A stretch of DNA of 64,000 nucleotides from DATBJJ01 sp036556425. GTDB lineage: Bacteria > Acidobacteriota > Vicinamibacteria > Vicinamibacterales > 2-12-FULL-66-21. Where the stretch lies: the NCBI GenBank assembly GCA_036556425.1, contig DATBJJ010000006.1:62001-126000 (forward strand), written 5' to 3'. The position numbers and the translations under genes are program-made. Numbering within the stretch: the stretch's first letter is position 1; each line of letters begins with the position of its first letter. Shown here piece after piece: positions 1 through 7,851 of the stretch. The notes under the pieces are model-generated. The model worked only from the letters and a program-made list of their open reading frames with translations, searched no databases and was not told where the DNA came from.

Positions 1-766
1 TGAGCTCCCAATACAGCACGTATCCGGCGTACTGACTCCGGAATTTGCCGCGCGATCCGAGCCAGAGTCCCTCAGCCGTTTCCCCATGGAGCATGTCGAG
101 CGATGCGGCGGCCGGCTCGGTGCCGGCATAGACCACGCACAGGCGTGTCGCTTCGGGAAATGTCGCGGCCACCGTCTCGAGGTAGCTGCGCGAGTAGATC
201 GGCGTTCCGAGATCCCGCCAGCTCTCCGACAGGACCGCGTAGAAATCCGGAATCAGCTCCGCGCCGCCGATACGCGCGGTGAGTCCGTTCTTGTAGCCCT
301 TGCGGATATCCTGACGATGCGAGCTCGAGAACTTTTTCCAGAGGACGTCCGGATCCTTGTTCAGGTCCAACGTCATGCTGACCTTGTGATCGGAGGACGG
401 AAGACCGTCGAGGAATTTGCGGCTGCGAATCTCGACGTAGTCGACGCGCCACTCGTCCGCGATCTCGCTCGCCTTCGCAATCAACACCCGCTCGATCTCC
501 GGCGTCGACGCGCACGGCCCGCCGAAATTCACGAACGGAAGCGAGCACGCGATGTTGCCGAACAGTCGGCTCTGCACGCGCACGATCGGAAAGACACCCG
601 CGATCCGATCGCCGTCGAGCGCCGCCAAGTACGCCGAGCGATGCCCGAAGCATTGCTGGTTGACGCGCCGCCACTCGTAGCGGTGATAAAGCGATGCGCC
701 GTCCGCCGTGTCGACGAACGCGTTCCATGCATCGCGATGCGAGTCGTCGCAGTTGATGATCTTCAT
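1..766 (-). CDS. FemAB-like GNAT protein of the XrtA locus (3' end cut by window)
   Basis: The first 255 codons are visible, from the ATG at 766 down to the window edge; the family is usually about 340 residues, so roughly the last quarter is missing. The frame contains a FemAB/GNAT-like fold: a YEWRRV segment near residue 30, a VNFGGPCA loop near residue 80 and a basic HRQDIRKG segment near residue 150. This matches the FemAB-related proteins that accompany exosortase A polysaccharide loci, thought to transfer an aminoacyl or similar group during polymer or linker synthesis. The start lies 28 bases after the exosortase stop, so it is the last visible gene of the ACP-ligase-exosortase operon. 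The family is assigned from its own sequence plus context; the substrate is unknown. Confidence 0.8.
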   Translation of the reverse strand, partial: MKIINCDDSHRDAWNAFVDTADGASLYHRYEWRRVNQQCFGHRSAYLAALDGDRIAGVFPIVRVQSRLFGNIACSLPFVNFGGPCASTPEIERVLIAKASEIADEWRVDYVEIRSRKFLDGLPSSDHKVSMTLDLNKDPDVLWKKFSSSHRQDIRKGYKNGLTARIGGAELIPDFYAVLSESWRDLGTPIYSRSYLETVAATFPEATRLCVVYAGTEPAAASLDMLHGETAEGLWLGSRGKFRSQYAGYVLYWEL

Positions 767-794
767 GCTCGTTCCGTATGTCTTCGATCGCGCG

Positions 795-2378
795 TCAGTG
801 AGCGCGGCCCGGCAAATGAGGGCCGAGGGCCTCGTGCACGAGCGCCGCAAGCTCCGAGAGATCGCGCGCGCGCGCGCGATCGTCCTCGCCAGCCGTCGGG
901 TTGTTCGACCGCGCCGGGGTCGAGAGCGCGACGACCGCGCCGTTGGTCCGGCCCTGCGCGAGCGCGTTCCAGATCGTCCGAATCTTCGCGCCGGATGCGC
1001 TCAATTCCACGGCGTCGTTCATCTCGTACCAGAAGAACACGTCGCGAGGATCCTGCCCCGCGACCTTTTCGGACGAGGCGCGAACGAGGTTCGCGTCGAA
1101 TTCCGCGCCTCGCGCATCGGCGACGCGAACGCGCTCGGCCCGGCGGTGCAGATCCAGCGTCCTCGATCCGGCGACCTCTTTGCTCTGCGACTGCGTCTCG
1201 AAGTACGCGATGTAGACGTCGATCGCGCGCCCGTTGCTGCGATAGCTGCGGCGAAGCTCCGCGTCGGCGCCGCGCCACAAGTCGCGTGGCCAAGACTTGG
1301 GACCGCCGAACGGACTCGCCTGCCATGTTCCGAGCGTCGATGGAAAACTGTCCAGACCTGCGGTCAGCGGCACGGGCCGCGGCTCGCCTGCGAGAACGCC
1401 CGAGCCGAACCCGATGAACACGAGCAGACAGGCCAGCGCCTCGGCGCGGGGCAGCCGCACCGAGAAGCCTGACGTAGGGGTCGCTTTCGCCGGACCGCCG
1501 CCGCGCGCGCGGTCGAGGTCCGCGTCGGGCCGCGGCTGCTCCAACCATCGAAGGCCGGCGAACAACACGACGAATCCAATACCCGACACGAACAGACCGT
1601 GGAGCACGTGAAACGGCCCGTGCAGCGGCGAGCCGATCTCGAAGTGCGCCAGCACGCCAATCAGCGCGACCCGTAGACCGTTCGAGAGCGCCGCGATCGT
1701 GACAGCGGACACGATGAGCACGGCGCGGCGCCAGAACCCCCGCAGGTAGACATAGGACAGCGGAAGCCCCAGGGCGAGCACGGCGACCAGATAGTTGATG
1801 CCGCTGCACGCGCGAGCGACCTCGAGCGTCAGACCCGGAAGCTCGATGAACGTGCCCTCGCGATGCGCGGGGATTCCAACCGCGTGCAGGATTGCCACGC
1901 CAATCCCGGCGGACCGCTGCTGGAACGGCCAGTGGAGCGACTCGGTGAAGCCGTCCCAGAGGGGCACCATCAGCAGCAGGTACGCGAGCGCAGCCCATGA
2001 CGCTCGCACATACGCCAGGCCGAAGAGCAGCAACACGATGCCGACGAGAGACACGAGAAACGCGAGCTGCTCGAGAACCTGCAGACCGCCCGCTTTCCCG
2101 ATCGCGAGAAGACCCATGCCTCCCAGGAGGACGAGCGCAGCCAAGCCGCGAGACGGCCGCGGCGACAACGTCCGCAGGACGTCGCGGCGAGACCACGCGA
2201 GGAAGGCGGCGACGATCGGCACCATGAATCCGTACGAATACATCGGGCTGACCGACCATTGCCGGACCATCGCGGCCAGCGGCGCACGGTGCGCGAACAC
2301 CGAGGCGGCGCACAGCACGATCGCCACGACGATCTCCGCGCGGGGTGCGCGAACGGGTTCTACGGCGCGTGCGATCAA
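795..2378 (-). CDS. xrtA: Exosortase A fused to EpsI domain
   Basis: Membrane transpeptidase-like enzyme of about 527 residues. The N-terminal 300 residues hold about eight hydrophobic segments and the exosortase active-site pattern: Cys191 in ARACSGINYL, Arg236 in SNGLRVAL and His257/His260 in GPFHVLHG. From about residue 340 a soluble periplasmic EpsI (DUF3485) domain follows, the fusion typical of XrtA/EpsI proteins. Exosortases cut PEP-CTERM tails and probably attach the protein to polysaccharide. I place the start at TTG 2378, whose last two bases form the TGA stop of the ligase (TTGA overlap). A longer frame from 2495 would run far into the ligase. No strong ribosome site precedes the TTG, so translational coupling is likely. 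No PEP-CTERM substrate is visible in this window. Confidence 0.9.
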   Translation of the reverse strand: MIARAVEPVRAPRAEIVVAIVLCAASVFAHRAPLAAMVRQWSVSPMYSYGFMVPIVAAFLAWSRRDVLRTLSPRPSRGLAALVLLGGMGLLAIGKAGGLQVLEQLAFLVSLVGIVLLLFGLAYVRASWAALAYLLLMVPLWDGFTESLHWPFQQRSAGIGVAILHAVGIPAHREGTFIELPGLTLEVARACSGINYLVAVLALGLPLSYVYLRGFWRRAVLIVSAVTIAALSNGLRVALIGVLAHFEIGSPLHGPFHVLHGLFVSGIGFVVLFAGLRWLEQPRPDADLDRARGGGPAKATPTSGFSVRLPRAEALACLLVFIGFGSGVLAGEPRPVPLTAGLDSFPSTLGTWQASPFGGPKSWPRDLWRGADAELRRSYRSNGRAIDVYIAYFETQSQSKEVAGSRTLDLHRRAERVRVADARGAEFDANLVRASSEKVAGQDPRDVFFWYEMNDAVELSASGAKIRTIWNALAQGRTNGAVVALSTPARSNNPTAGEDDRARARDLSELAALVHEALGPHLPGRAH

Positions 2379-3928
2379 GGGAGTACCGGACGTCCGAGCG
2401 CTTTGCGCGCCACCTTGCCAGAGCCCGTACGCGGCAGCGCGTCGACAATCTCGACCCACTTCGGCACCATGAAGTCCTCGAGTGCCTGCGCGCACTGGCG
2501 CAGCACGTCCTGCTCGGTGAGCGGCGAGGATCTCGTCACCGTCACGAACGCCTTGATCGCTTCGCCGAGCACGGGATCGGGCACGCCGATCACCGCGGCC
2601 TCGGCCACTCCAGGAATCGCGTGCAGGACGTTTTCAATCTCGCGCGGGCTGACCTTCTGCCCCCGGCTCTTGATGACATCGTCGGTCCGCGACTGGAAGT
2701 ACATGAACCCATCGTCGTCGATGCGGAAGATGTCGCCGGTGTGGAGGACGCGCTCGCCCGGCAGCAAGCCGGGCTTCAGGACGCGAGCCGTATCCTCGGG
2801 CGATCGCCAATAGCCCTGCATGACGTTCGAACCGCGGACGACGAGCTCGCCGATGCCGTGATCCATCCGCCGCCCCGCTTCGTCGACGAGATAGACCTCG
2901 ACGTTGCTCATGGCCTTGCCGACCGATCCGGGCCGCGCGTCGATCTCGGCGGGATCGAGATATGACACGCGCTTGCATTCGGTCAGTCCGTACATCGAGA
3001 AAATGCGGACGTGCGGCAGGCGCTCGCGCAGCGTGTTGATGTGCGCGGTCGGCAGTGCCGCGCCCGTGTTCGTGACGTAGCGCAGCGACCTCAGTTCGTA
3101 CGCACCGAGATCGAGCTTGAGGAGCAGCGCGGCGATCATCGGAACGATCGGCAGCGCCGTCACGCCTTCGCGGACCATCAGATCGAGCAGCGCCGTTGGA
3201 TACGCGAACGACCGCTCGAGCACCAGGCGGGCGCCGGCGTTGAACGCGAGAAAAATCTGATACAGGCCGTAGTCGAACGACAACGGCAGCACGTCGAGAA
3301 TCACATCATTCGGCGTGTTGCGAAGGTAGTCCTGAATCGAGCTCGCGGCAGCGACCATGTTCGCGTGCGTCAACATGACGCCCTTGCCGCGGCCGGTGGA
3401 CCCCGACGTGTAGATCAACGCGGCAAGATCCTGATCGATCGGGCGGCGGCGATCCGCTGCGTCGGCGGGCGGCTCAGTGCTCGCGAGCGCGGCGAACCAG
3501 ACGATCGGATGACGCTCGATCCCGATATCCCCAGTGCACTCTCCCACCAATACGACCGCATTCAACGCGCCGCATTTCGAGACGGCATCCGTCACGACAG
3601 GGAGCGCGCGCCGATCGCTGACGAGCACGCTGGCTTCGCAGTCGTTGAGGAGATACAGGAGCTTGTCGGCTTTGACGGTCGGGTTGACCGGCACGAACAC
3701 GGCTCCGGCCTTCAGCGCGCCAAAGATGGTCAGCACCGCCTCGACGCTGTTCTCGAGGTGCACGACCACGCGGTCTCCGCGGCCGACGCCGAGTTGGCGC
3801 AGACCGTCGGCGACGCGATTCGCCGCGTCGTTCAGCTCGCGATACGTGAGCCGGCGCGTACCGCAGACGAGCGCCTCGCGGTCGGGCGTCTGCCGCGCGC
3901 TCGCTTCGAGGCCGCTGTTAACCAGCAA
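2375..3928 (-). CDS. Acyl-CoA ligase (AMP-forming), XrtA-associated
   Basis: A 517-residue adenylate-forming enzyme. It has the phosphate loop YTSGSTGRGKG at 173-183, the MYGLTE adenine motif, a TGD hinge region and the C-terminal catalytic lysine in GSGKVARK near 505. The length and order match full acyl-CoA synthetases. Its place beside a dedicated acyl carrier protein and exosortase matches the XrtA-associated ligase family, which presumably activates an acyl group and loads it on the carrier for modification of the polysaccharide or its anchor. The start overlaps the carrier gene by 11 bases, and the stop overlaps the exosortase start by 4. The acyl substrate cannot be read from the sequence. 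Confidence 0.9.
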   Translation of the reverse strand: MLVNSGLEASARQTPDREALVCGTRRLTYRELNDAANRVADGLRQLGVGRGDRVVVHLENSVEAVLTIFGALKAGAVFVPVNPTVKADKLLYLLNDCEASVLVSDRRALPVVTDAVSKCGALNAVVLVGECTGDIGIERHPIVWFAALASTEPPADAADRRRPIDQDLAALIYTSGSTGRGKGVMLTHANMVAAASSIQDYLRNTPNDVILDVLPLSFDYGLYQIFLAFNAGARLVLERSFAYPTALLDLMVREGVTALPIVPMIAALLLKLDLGAYELRSLRYVTNTGAALPTAHINTLRERLPHVRIFSMYGLTECKRVSYLDPAEIDARPGSVGKAMSNVEVYLVDEAGRRMDHGIGELVVRGSNVMQGYWRSPEDTARVLKPGLLPGERVLHTGDIFRIDDDGFMYFQSRTDDVIKSRGQKVSPREIENVLHAIPGVAEAAVIGVPDPVLGEAIKAFVTVTRSSPLTEQDVLRQCAQALEDFMVPKWVEIVDALPRTGSGKVARKALGRPVLP

Positions 3929-4193
3929 TCTGCGCTCCCTGCGCCTCGAGCTTGCGGGACACGAACCGCGTCACGTTGTCGACCGAATCCAGATTCTCGG
4001 GCAGAAGCTCGCGATCGGCGACGGCGATGCCGAACCGCTGCTCGAGGAACGCCACGAGCTCCAACACGCCGGTCGAGTCGATGATGCCGTTCTCGAGAAA
4101 CGACTGGTCGTTGGTGATCGAATCCCCGTTCTGGCCGAACAGGAAGTTCGTGACGACGAATTCCTTGATTTCCGCTGCAATCATGTCTGCCAT
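3918..4193 (-). CDS. Acyl carrier protein of the XrtA locus
   Basis: A 91-residue acyl carrier protein. The phosphopantetheine site is IIDSTG, with Ser40 as the attachment residue, and helices II and III follow in the usual pattern. It differs clearly from the housekeeping AcpP at 24520-24759, whose site is DSLDTVEL. It is the first gene of the operon that continues into the ligase, exosortase and FemAB-like protein, and it lies 133 bases downstream of the predicted sigma-54 start. A GGAG element 13 bases upstream of the ATG can serve as ribosome site. It probably receives an acyl or amino-acyl group from the adjacent ligase. Confidence 0.88.
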   Translation of the reverse strand: MADMIAAEIKEFVVTNFLFGQNGDSITNDQSFLENGIIDSTGVLELVAFLEQRFGIAVADRELLPENLDSVDNVTRFVSRKLEAQGAQIAG

Positions 4194-4336
4194 GGTCTGT
4201 TCCCGACTCCTAGGTGACGGGGCGCCGGAGATCGGCGGCCCCCGTGGTACACAGCTTCGCCCTTTCAGTTACAGGGGTGCGCGTGCGGCACACGCCCCGC
4301 GGACCGCATTGGGGGAGCTGACTGGCCTCTGGACTG

Positions 4337-4353
4337 AGCAAGGACCCTGCCCG
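4337..4353 (-). promoter_or_regulatory. Predicted sigma-54 promoter upstream of the ACP-ligase-exosortase operon
   Basis: Read on the minus strand the site is CGGGCAGGGTCCTTGCT. It has GG and GC separated by exactly ten bases, a GGGCA -24 element and a TTGCT -12 element, close to the RpoN consensus. The predicted start is near 4326, giving a 133-base leader to the ACP gene. The rest of the gap 4194-4482 holds no convincing gene. An inverted repeat upstream at 4411-4434 could be the activator site. Confidence 0.6.
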
Positions 4354-4410
4354 CTCAAAGGTGCGCGCGAAGGCTGCTAAGGTGCTCAATTTGTGAGACT
4401 TCCTGTCGAT

Positions 4411-4434
4411 ATGCCGGTCCGAGGCCTCCGGCAT
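4411..4434. promoter_or_regulatory. Inverted repeat, possible activator site upstream of sigma-54 promoter
   Basis: Perfect 7-base arms ATGCCGG and CCGGCAT flank a 10-base spacer. The centre lies about 97 bases upstream of the predicted sigma-54 start, the usual distance for an enhancer-binding protein. No T-run follows on either strand, so a terminator is unlikely. The activator at 12601-13674 is the obvious candidate, but I did not find the same arms upstream of the second sigma-54 promoter. Confidence 0.35.
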
Positions 4435-4482
4435 GGGCCAAAAGTCATTGATTACGAAGACAAAAGTCGTTAATTGGAAGAC

Positions 4483-5481
4483 CTAAGTCTGCTGCAGCGC
4501 GCCTGCCGTCACGAGGATTTCGGCGCTTTCGAGGGCATTTGCCCGCGCCAGCACCTCTCCAACGGGGCCGAATCTGAACTCCGACAGCAGCCGCTCGAGC
4601 CGCGCCTGGGTCTTCGACAGGTTGCGATAGTGCCGCATCCGCGACAGCCCGCCTGACGCGATACGGGGCTGATCCGGGTCGATTTCCCAGGGATGCAGGT
4701 AGAACACCGCCGGCTGCCGCTCCGTCGCGTTCAGCCGACCGATCCCATGCCGCGTCCAGGCATACGGGAGAATTCGGAAGTACCCCCCGCCGCCGATCGG
4801 GAAATTGGTCGATCCAAACCGCACCGTCGACCCTGGCAGCTCCCACAATCCACCGGAGGGCGTCTCGATGCGCTGAATCTGCCGCGGCCAATCCGCGATG
4901 CCGTAGCGATCGTGGTGAACCGGGTAGATGCTCGCGTCGTACGCGTAGCCCTCGGCGATCAACACGTCGAGGGCCCACAGGGACTTCCGCGTGATCGAGT
5001 AGCTCGGGGCGCGATAGCCGAGTACGGGGACGCTTGCCGCCGCCTCGATCGCGACGCGCGCGCGGCGCAGATCGTCGCGGAACTCCGACGGCGTCATCGA
5101 GTACACGAGCCGGTGGCTGTATCCGTGCGACGCGATCTCGTGTCCGCCTTCCGCGATCTGCCGCACGAGTCCGGGAAATCGATCGGCCACCCATCCGAGC
5201 ACGAAGAACGTCGCCGTCACGTCCGCGTCGGCGAACATCTCGAGCAGCCGCTCGGTGTTCCGGCACACGCGGCTCTCCAGGCGATCCCACTGCGCACGCG
5301 GGACGCGATCTTCGAACGCCGAGACCTGGAAGTAGTCCTCGACGTCGATCGTCATCGCGTTCACGACGCGGGCGTCCCCCGTCGAATCAGGATCGCCACC
5401 GCCTTCGACCAGCGGTGTAACACGAAATCCAGGCGCCGGGGCAAACTCCATCAATGCGCGGCCGTTGTGCAGGAGTGACAT
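4483..5481 (-). CDS. XrtA-associated polysaccharide deacetylase
   Basis: A 332-residue NodB-type deacetylase. It shows the metal aspartates in TIDVEDY (44-50), the zinc histidines of HEIASHGYSH (H114, H118), RAPSYS near 158 and a LHPWE motif near 270. A C-terminal extension typical of the DUF3473 group follows. The enzyme removes N-acetyl groups from the polysaccharide, in the periplasm or at the membrane. The family usually begins just before the TIDVEDYF motif, so the first 40 residues here are an extension or the true start lies near codon 40. I keep the ATG at 5481 because it sits 14 bases after the sugar transferase stop. It is the last gene of the operon beginning with the control genes. 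Confidence 0.9.
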   Translation of the reverse strand: MSLLHNGRALMEFAPAPGFRVTPLVEGGGDPDSTGDARVVNAMTIDVEDYFQVSAFEDRVPRAQWDRLESRVCRNTERLLEMFADADVTATFFVLGWVADRFPGLVRQIAEGGHEIASHGYSHRLVYSMTPSEFRDDLRRARVAIEAAASVPVLGYRAPSYSITRKSLWALDVLIAEGYAYDASIYPVHHDRYGIADWPRQIQRIETPSGGLWELPGSTVRFGSTNFPIGGGGYFRILPYAWTRHGIGRLNATERQPAVFYLHPWEIDPDQPRIASGGLSRMRHYRNLSKTQARLERLLSEFRFGPVGEVLARANALESAEILVTAGALQQT

Positions 5482-5494
5482 GAGCTGCTGGTCC

Positions 5495-6895
5495 CTAGGA
5501 ACCGCGACGCACGAGTACCGTCTTCAGCGTTTCCAGACAGATGAACAGATCGAACGCGATCGAGATGTGCTTGATGTAGAACAAGTCGAACTGCAGCTTC
5601 TGCAGCGCGTCCTCGACCGACGATCCATAGCTGTGCCGCACCTGCGCCCAGCCGGTGAGGCCGGGTCGAACGACGTGGCGCTGACCGTAGAACGGAATCT
5701 GTTCGGTGAGGTTCGCCACGAACTCCGGCCGCTCGGGACGCGGGCCGACAAAGCTCATGTCCCCTCGCAAGATGTTCCAGAGCTGCGGAATCTCGTCGAG
5801 CCGCGTGCGCCGGAGGAATCTGCCGACCGGCGTCACGCGAGGATCGCCGGCCGTCGACCAGACGACGCCCGTCTTCGCCTCCGCGTCGGGCCGCATCGAT
5901 CGGAACTTGTGGATCATGAACGTACGGCCATCCTTGCCCACGCGCCGCTGGTGATAGAGCGCGGGGCCCGGCGACGTCGCACGGATCGCGATGGCGATGA
6001 GGACCAGGAACGGCGCCGCAAGTAGAAGCCCGAACGACGCGACGAGCACGTCGAGGACGCGCTTCGCGCCCGACAGCACGCGGCCCTTTCGGAACCCGTC
6101 CGAGAAGATCAACCAGCTCGGTCGCAGGTTCTCGACGGCGATCTTTCCGGTGTACTGCTCGTAGACCGATGCCAGGTGATCGAACTGCACGCCGTCGATC
6201 AGCTTCATCTGCAGCAGAGCGCCCATCGGCAGTTTTCCTCGGGCGTCGGCCAGGCTCACGACCACGCGATCGACTTTCGCGTTGCGCACGATCGATGGAA
6301 TGTCCGCGACGGTTCCGATCACGCCCGGGTTGATGAGCGATGCACCCACGCGCCCGGGATCGGCATCGACGAACCCCACGAGATCGACGCCAAGCTCCTG
6401 CCGCCGCTCGAACAGCTCGCGCGCGAGCGCGACGGACGCGTCGCTCGTGCCGACGATCAACAAGCGCTCGGCCGGACCGACCCACAGCGAGAGCCGCTCG
6501 AACGCGAGCCGCCAGCCCGCGACGGGCGCGGCGACGAACACCGACGCCAGCACGAACACGCCGCGGCCGATGATGAGGTGCGGAATCCAGTAGTAGAGAA
6601 CCGCGAGCACGAGCGACGTGCCGCCCAGCGCCTGAATCAAGCTGACGACCAGGCCGCGGCGATCCGCGATCTTGCGAAAGTCGTAGAGATCGCAATAGTG
6701 CAGCGAGACCTGCAGCACCAGGCCGATCAAGCTCGCGCGCCACAGCAGCCCCTCGCCGAGCAGCGTCTCGGAGACTTTCTCCACGCCGAGGCGCGTCACC
6801 GCCGCCAGGATCACGGCCACGACGACGTAGATGTGCTCGACGAGCGCAAGGATCGCGGTCCGAACCGTGACGCGGCCGAGCAGGAACTTCGTCAC
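5495..6895 (-). CDS. Initiating undecaprenyl-phosphate sugar transferase
   Basis: A 466-residue polyprenyl-phosphate sugar-1-phosphate transferase of the WcaJ/TIGR03013 type. Four hydrophobic segments occupy the first 130 residues. A Rossmann-like middle domain starts at LLIVGTS near 145. The C-terminal catalytic domain, after a membrane segment at about 280-305, carries KFRSMR, DEIPQLWN, VGPRPERPE and RPGLTGWAQV. It transfers the first sugar phosphate to undecaprenyl phosphate and so starts polysaccharide assembly on the inner membrane. The start overlaps the kinase stop by 4 bases (ATGA). The sugar cannot be deduced. Confidence 0.93.
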   Translation of the reverse strand: MTKFLLGRVTVRTAILALVEHIYVVVAVILAAVTRLGVEKVSETLLGEGLLWRASLIGLVLQVSLHYCDLYDFRKIADRRGLVVSLIQALGGTSLVLAVLYYWIPHLIIGRGVFVLASVFVAAPVAGWRLAFERLSLWVGPAERLLIVGTSDASVALARELFERRQELGVDLVGFVDADPGRVGASLINPGVIGTVADIPSIVRNAKVDRVVVSLADARGKLPMGALLQMKLIDGVQFDHLASVYEQYTGKIAVENLRPSWLIFSDGFRKGRVLSGAKRVLDVLVASFGLLLAAPFLVLIAIAIRATSPGPALYHQRRVGKDGRTFMIHKFRSMRPDAEAKTGVVWSTAGDPRVTPVGRFLRRTRLDEIPQLWNILRGDMSFVGPRPERPEFVANLTEQIPFYGQRHVVRPGLTGWAQVRHSYGSSVEDALQKLQFDLFYIKHISIAFDLFICLETLKTVLVRRGS

Positions 6896-7833
6896 TCCGT
6901 GTCGCTCCCCGGCTTCGTCTCGTATGCCTCGTAGTAGCGGCGGTAGCCGCCGGCGTCCGCATCCGCGCCGTTCAACACGACGCCGAGAATCCGCTCGCGT
7001 CCGATGGACTCGATCGCGCGCTGCACGGTCGCATAGTGCGTCGTCCCCGCACGGACGACGAGGAGCACGCCGTCGAGGAACGGCGTCAGCAGGCTCGAGT
7101 CGACGACGGGCGCAACCGGCGGCGCGTCGACGACGACCCAGTCGAACGCCGCGGCGGCGTCCGACAGAATCTGCTCCATGCGCGGCGAGGTCAGCGCGCT
7201 CATGGGATTGCGATCCGGCTGGCCCGCGGGAACGACCGTGAGCGTGTCCGACAACTGGAACGCCGGCACTTTCTGCTCCGTTTCGGACTTCAACGTCTCA
7301 CCCAATCCGAAGGTGTTTGGCACCCCCGTGATCTCGTGCAGCGATGGACGGCGGAGATCCGCGTCGATGAGCAGCACGCGGCGGCGATACGATTCGCTCA
7401 GCGTCAGCGACAGGTTGATCGCCGTCATCGACTTGCCTTCCGCGGCTTCAGCGCTCGTGACCATGATCACGCGCGTGTTGTTGGTCGCCTGCATCTGATG
7501 CAGCGTGGCCGCGAGCAGGCGAAATTGTTCGACCAGCAGCGAGTCGGCGTTCTTCGAGATCACGAGCCGCTCGATCCACCGCTCGTTGAAACGCTTCGCC
7601 GTGCGTAGCGTGTCGAGGGGCTGCGCGTCGATCCGGACGGCCGGGCGCGCGGGCTCGGCGCGCGCGGGCTCGAGGCGGACGGGCTCTACGCGCTCCCGCT
7701 CGGGCATCGCCGTGACGGTCGCCGGCTCCCGGAACGACCAGGGCGACACGAAGGCATCATCTTCAACCGCGACGTTCTCGGCGGCGCGTGTCGCCTGGCC
7801 GCTTCGCCGCAACGCTTCGTCAATCCGACCCAT
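6892..7833 (-). CDS. XrtA-associated tyrosine autokinase (BY-kinase)
   Basis: A 313-residue cytoplasmic bacterial tyrosine kinase. Residues 1-70 are a proline- and charge-rich tail; the kinase domain follows. Walker A is SAEAAEGKS (127-135), slightly off the usual proline-containing form. Walker A' is LLIDAD (154-159) and Walker B is VVVDAPP near 233. A tyrosine cluster (YRRYYEAY) near the C terminus is the likely autophosphorylation site. It works with the adjacent Wzz-like protein at 7852-9450, whose stop lies 18 bases upstream, to control chain length and export. Confidence 0.92.
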   Translation of the reverse strand: MGRIDEALRRSGQATRAAENVAVEDDAFVSPWSFREPATVTAMPERERVEPVRLEPARAEPARPAVRIDAQPLDTLRTAKRFNERWIERLVISKNADSLLVEQFRLLAATLHQMQATNNTRVIMVTSAEAAEGKSMTAINLSLTLSESYRRRVLLIDADLRRPSLHEITGVPNTFGLGETLKSETEQKVPAFQLSDTLTVVPAGQPDRNPMSALTSPRMEQILSDAAAAFDWVVVDAPPVAPVVDSSLLTPFLDGVLLVVRAGTTHYATVQRAIESIGRERILGVVLNGADADAGGYRRYYEAYETKPGSDTE

Positions 7834-7851
7834 GTCTCTCGATCTCCTCGC

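Noticed and set aside
2379..2495. Longer exosortase start at 2495
   Set aside because: It would overlap the ligase gene by 121 bases in another frame; TTG 2378 at the TTGA junction suits the fused family's normal length.
4283..4300. Second sigma-54-like sequence with GG and GC ten bases apart
   Set aside because: The flanking bases do not match the -24 and -12 elements, unlike the site at 4337-4353.
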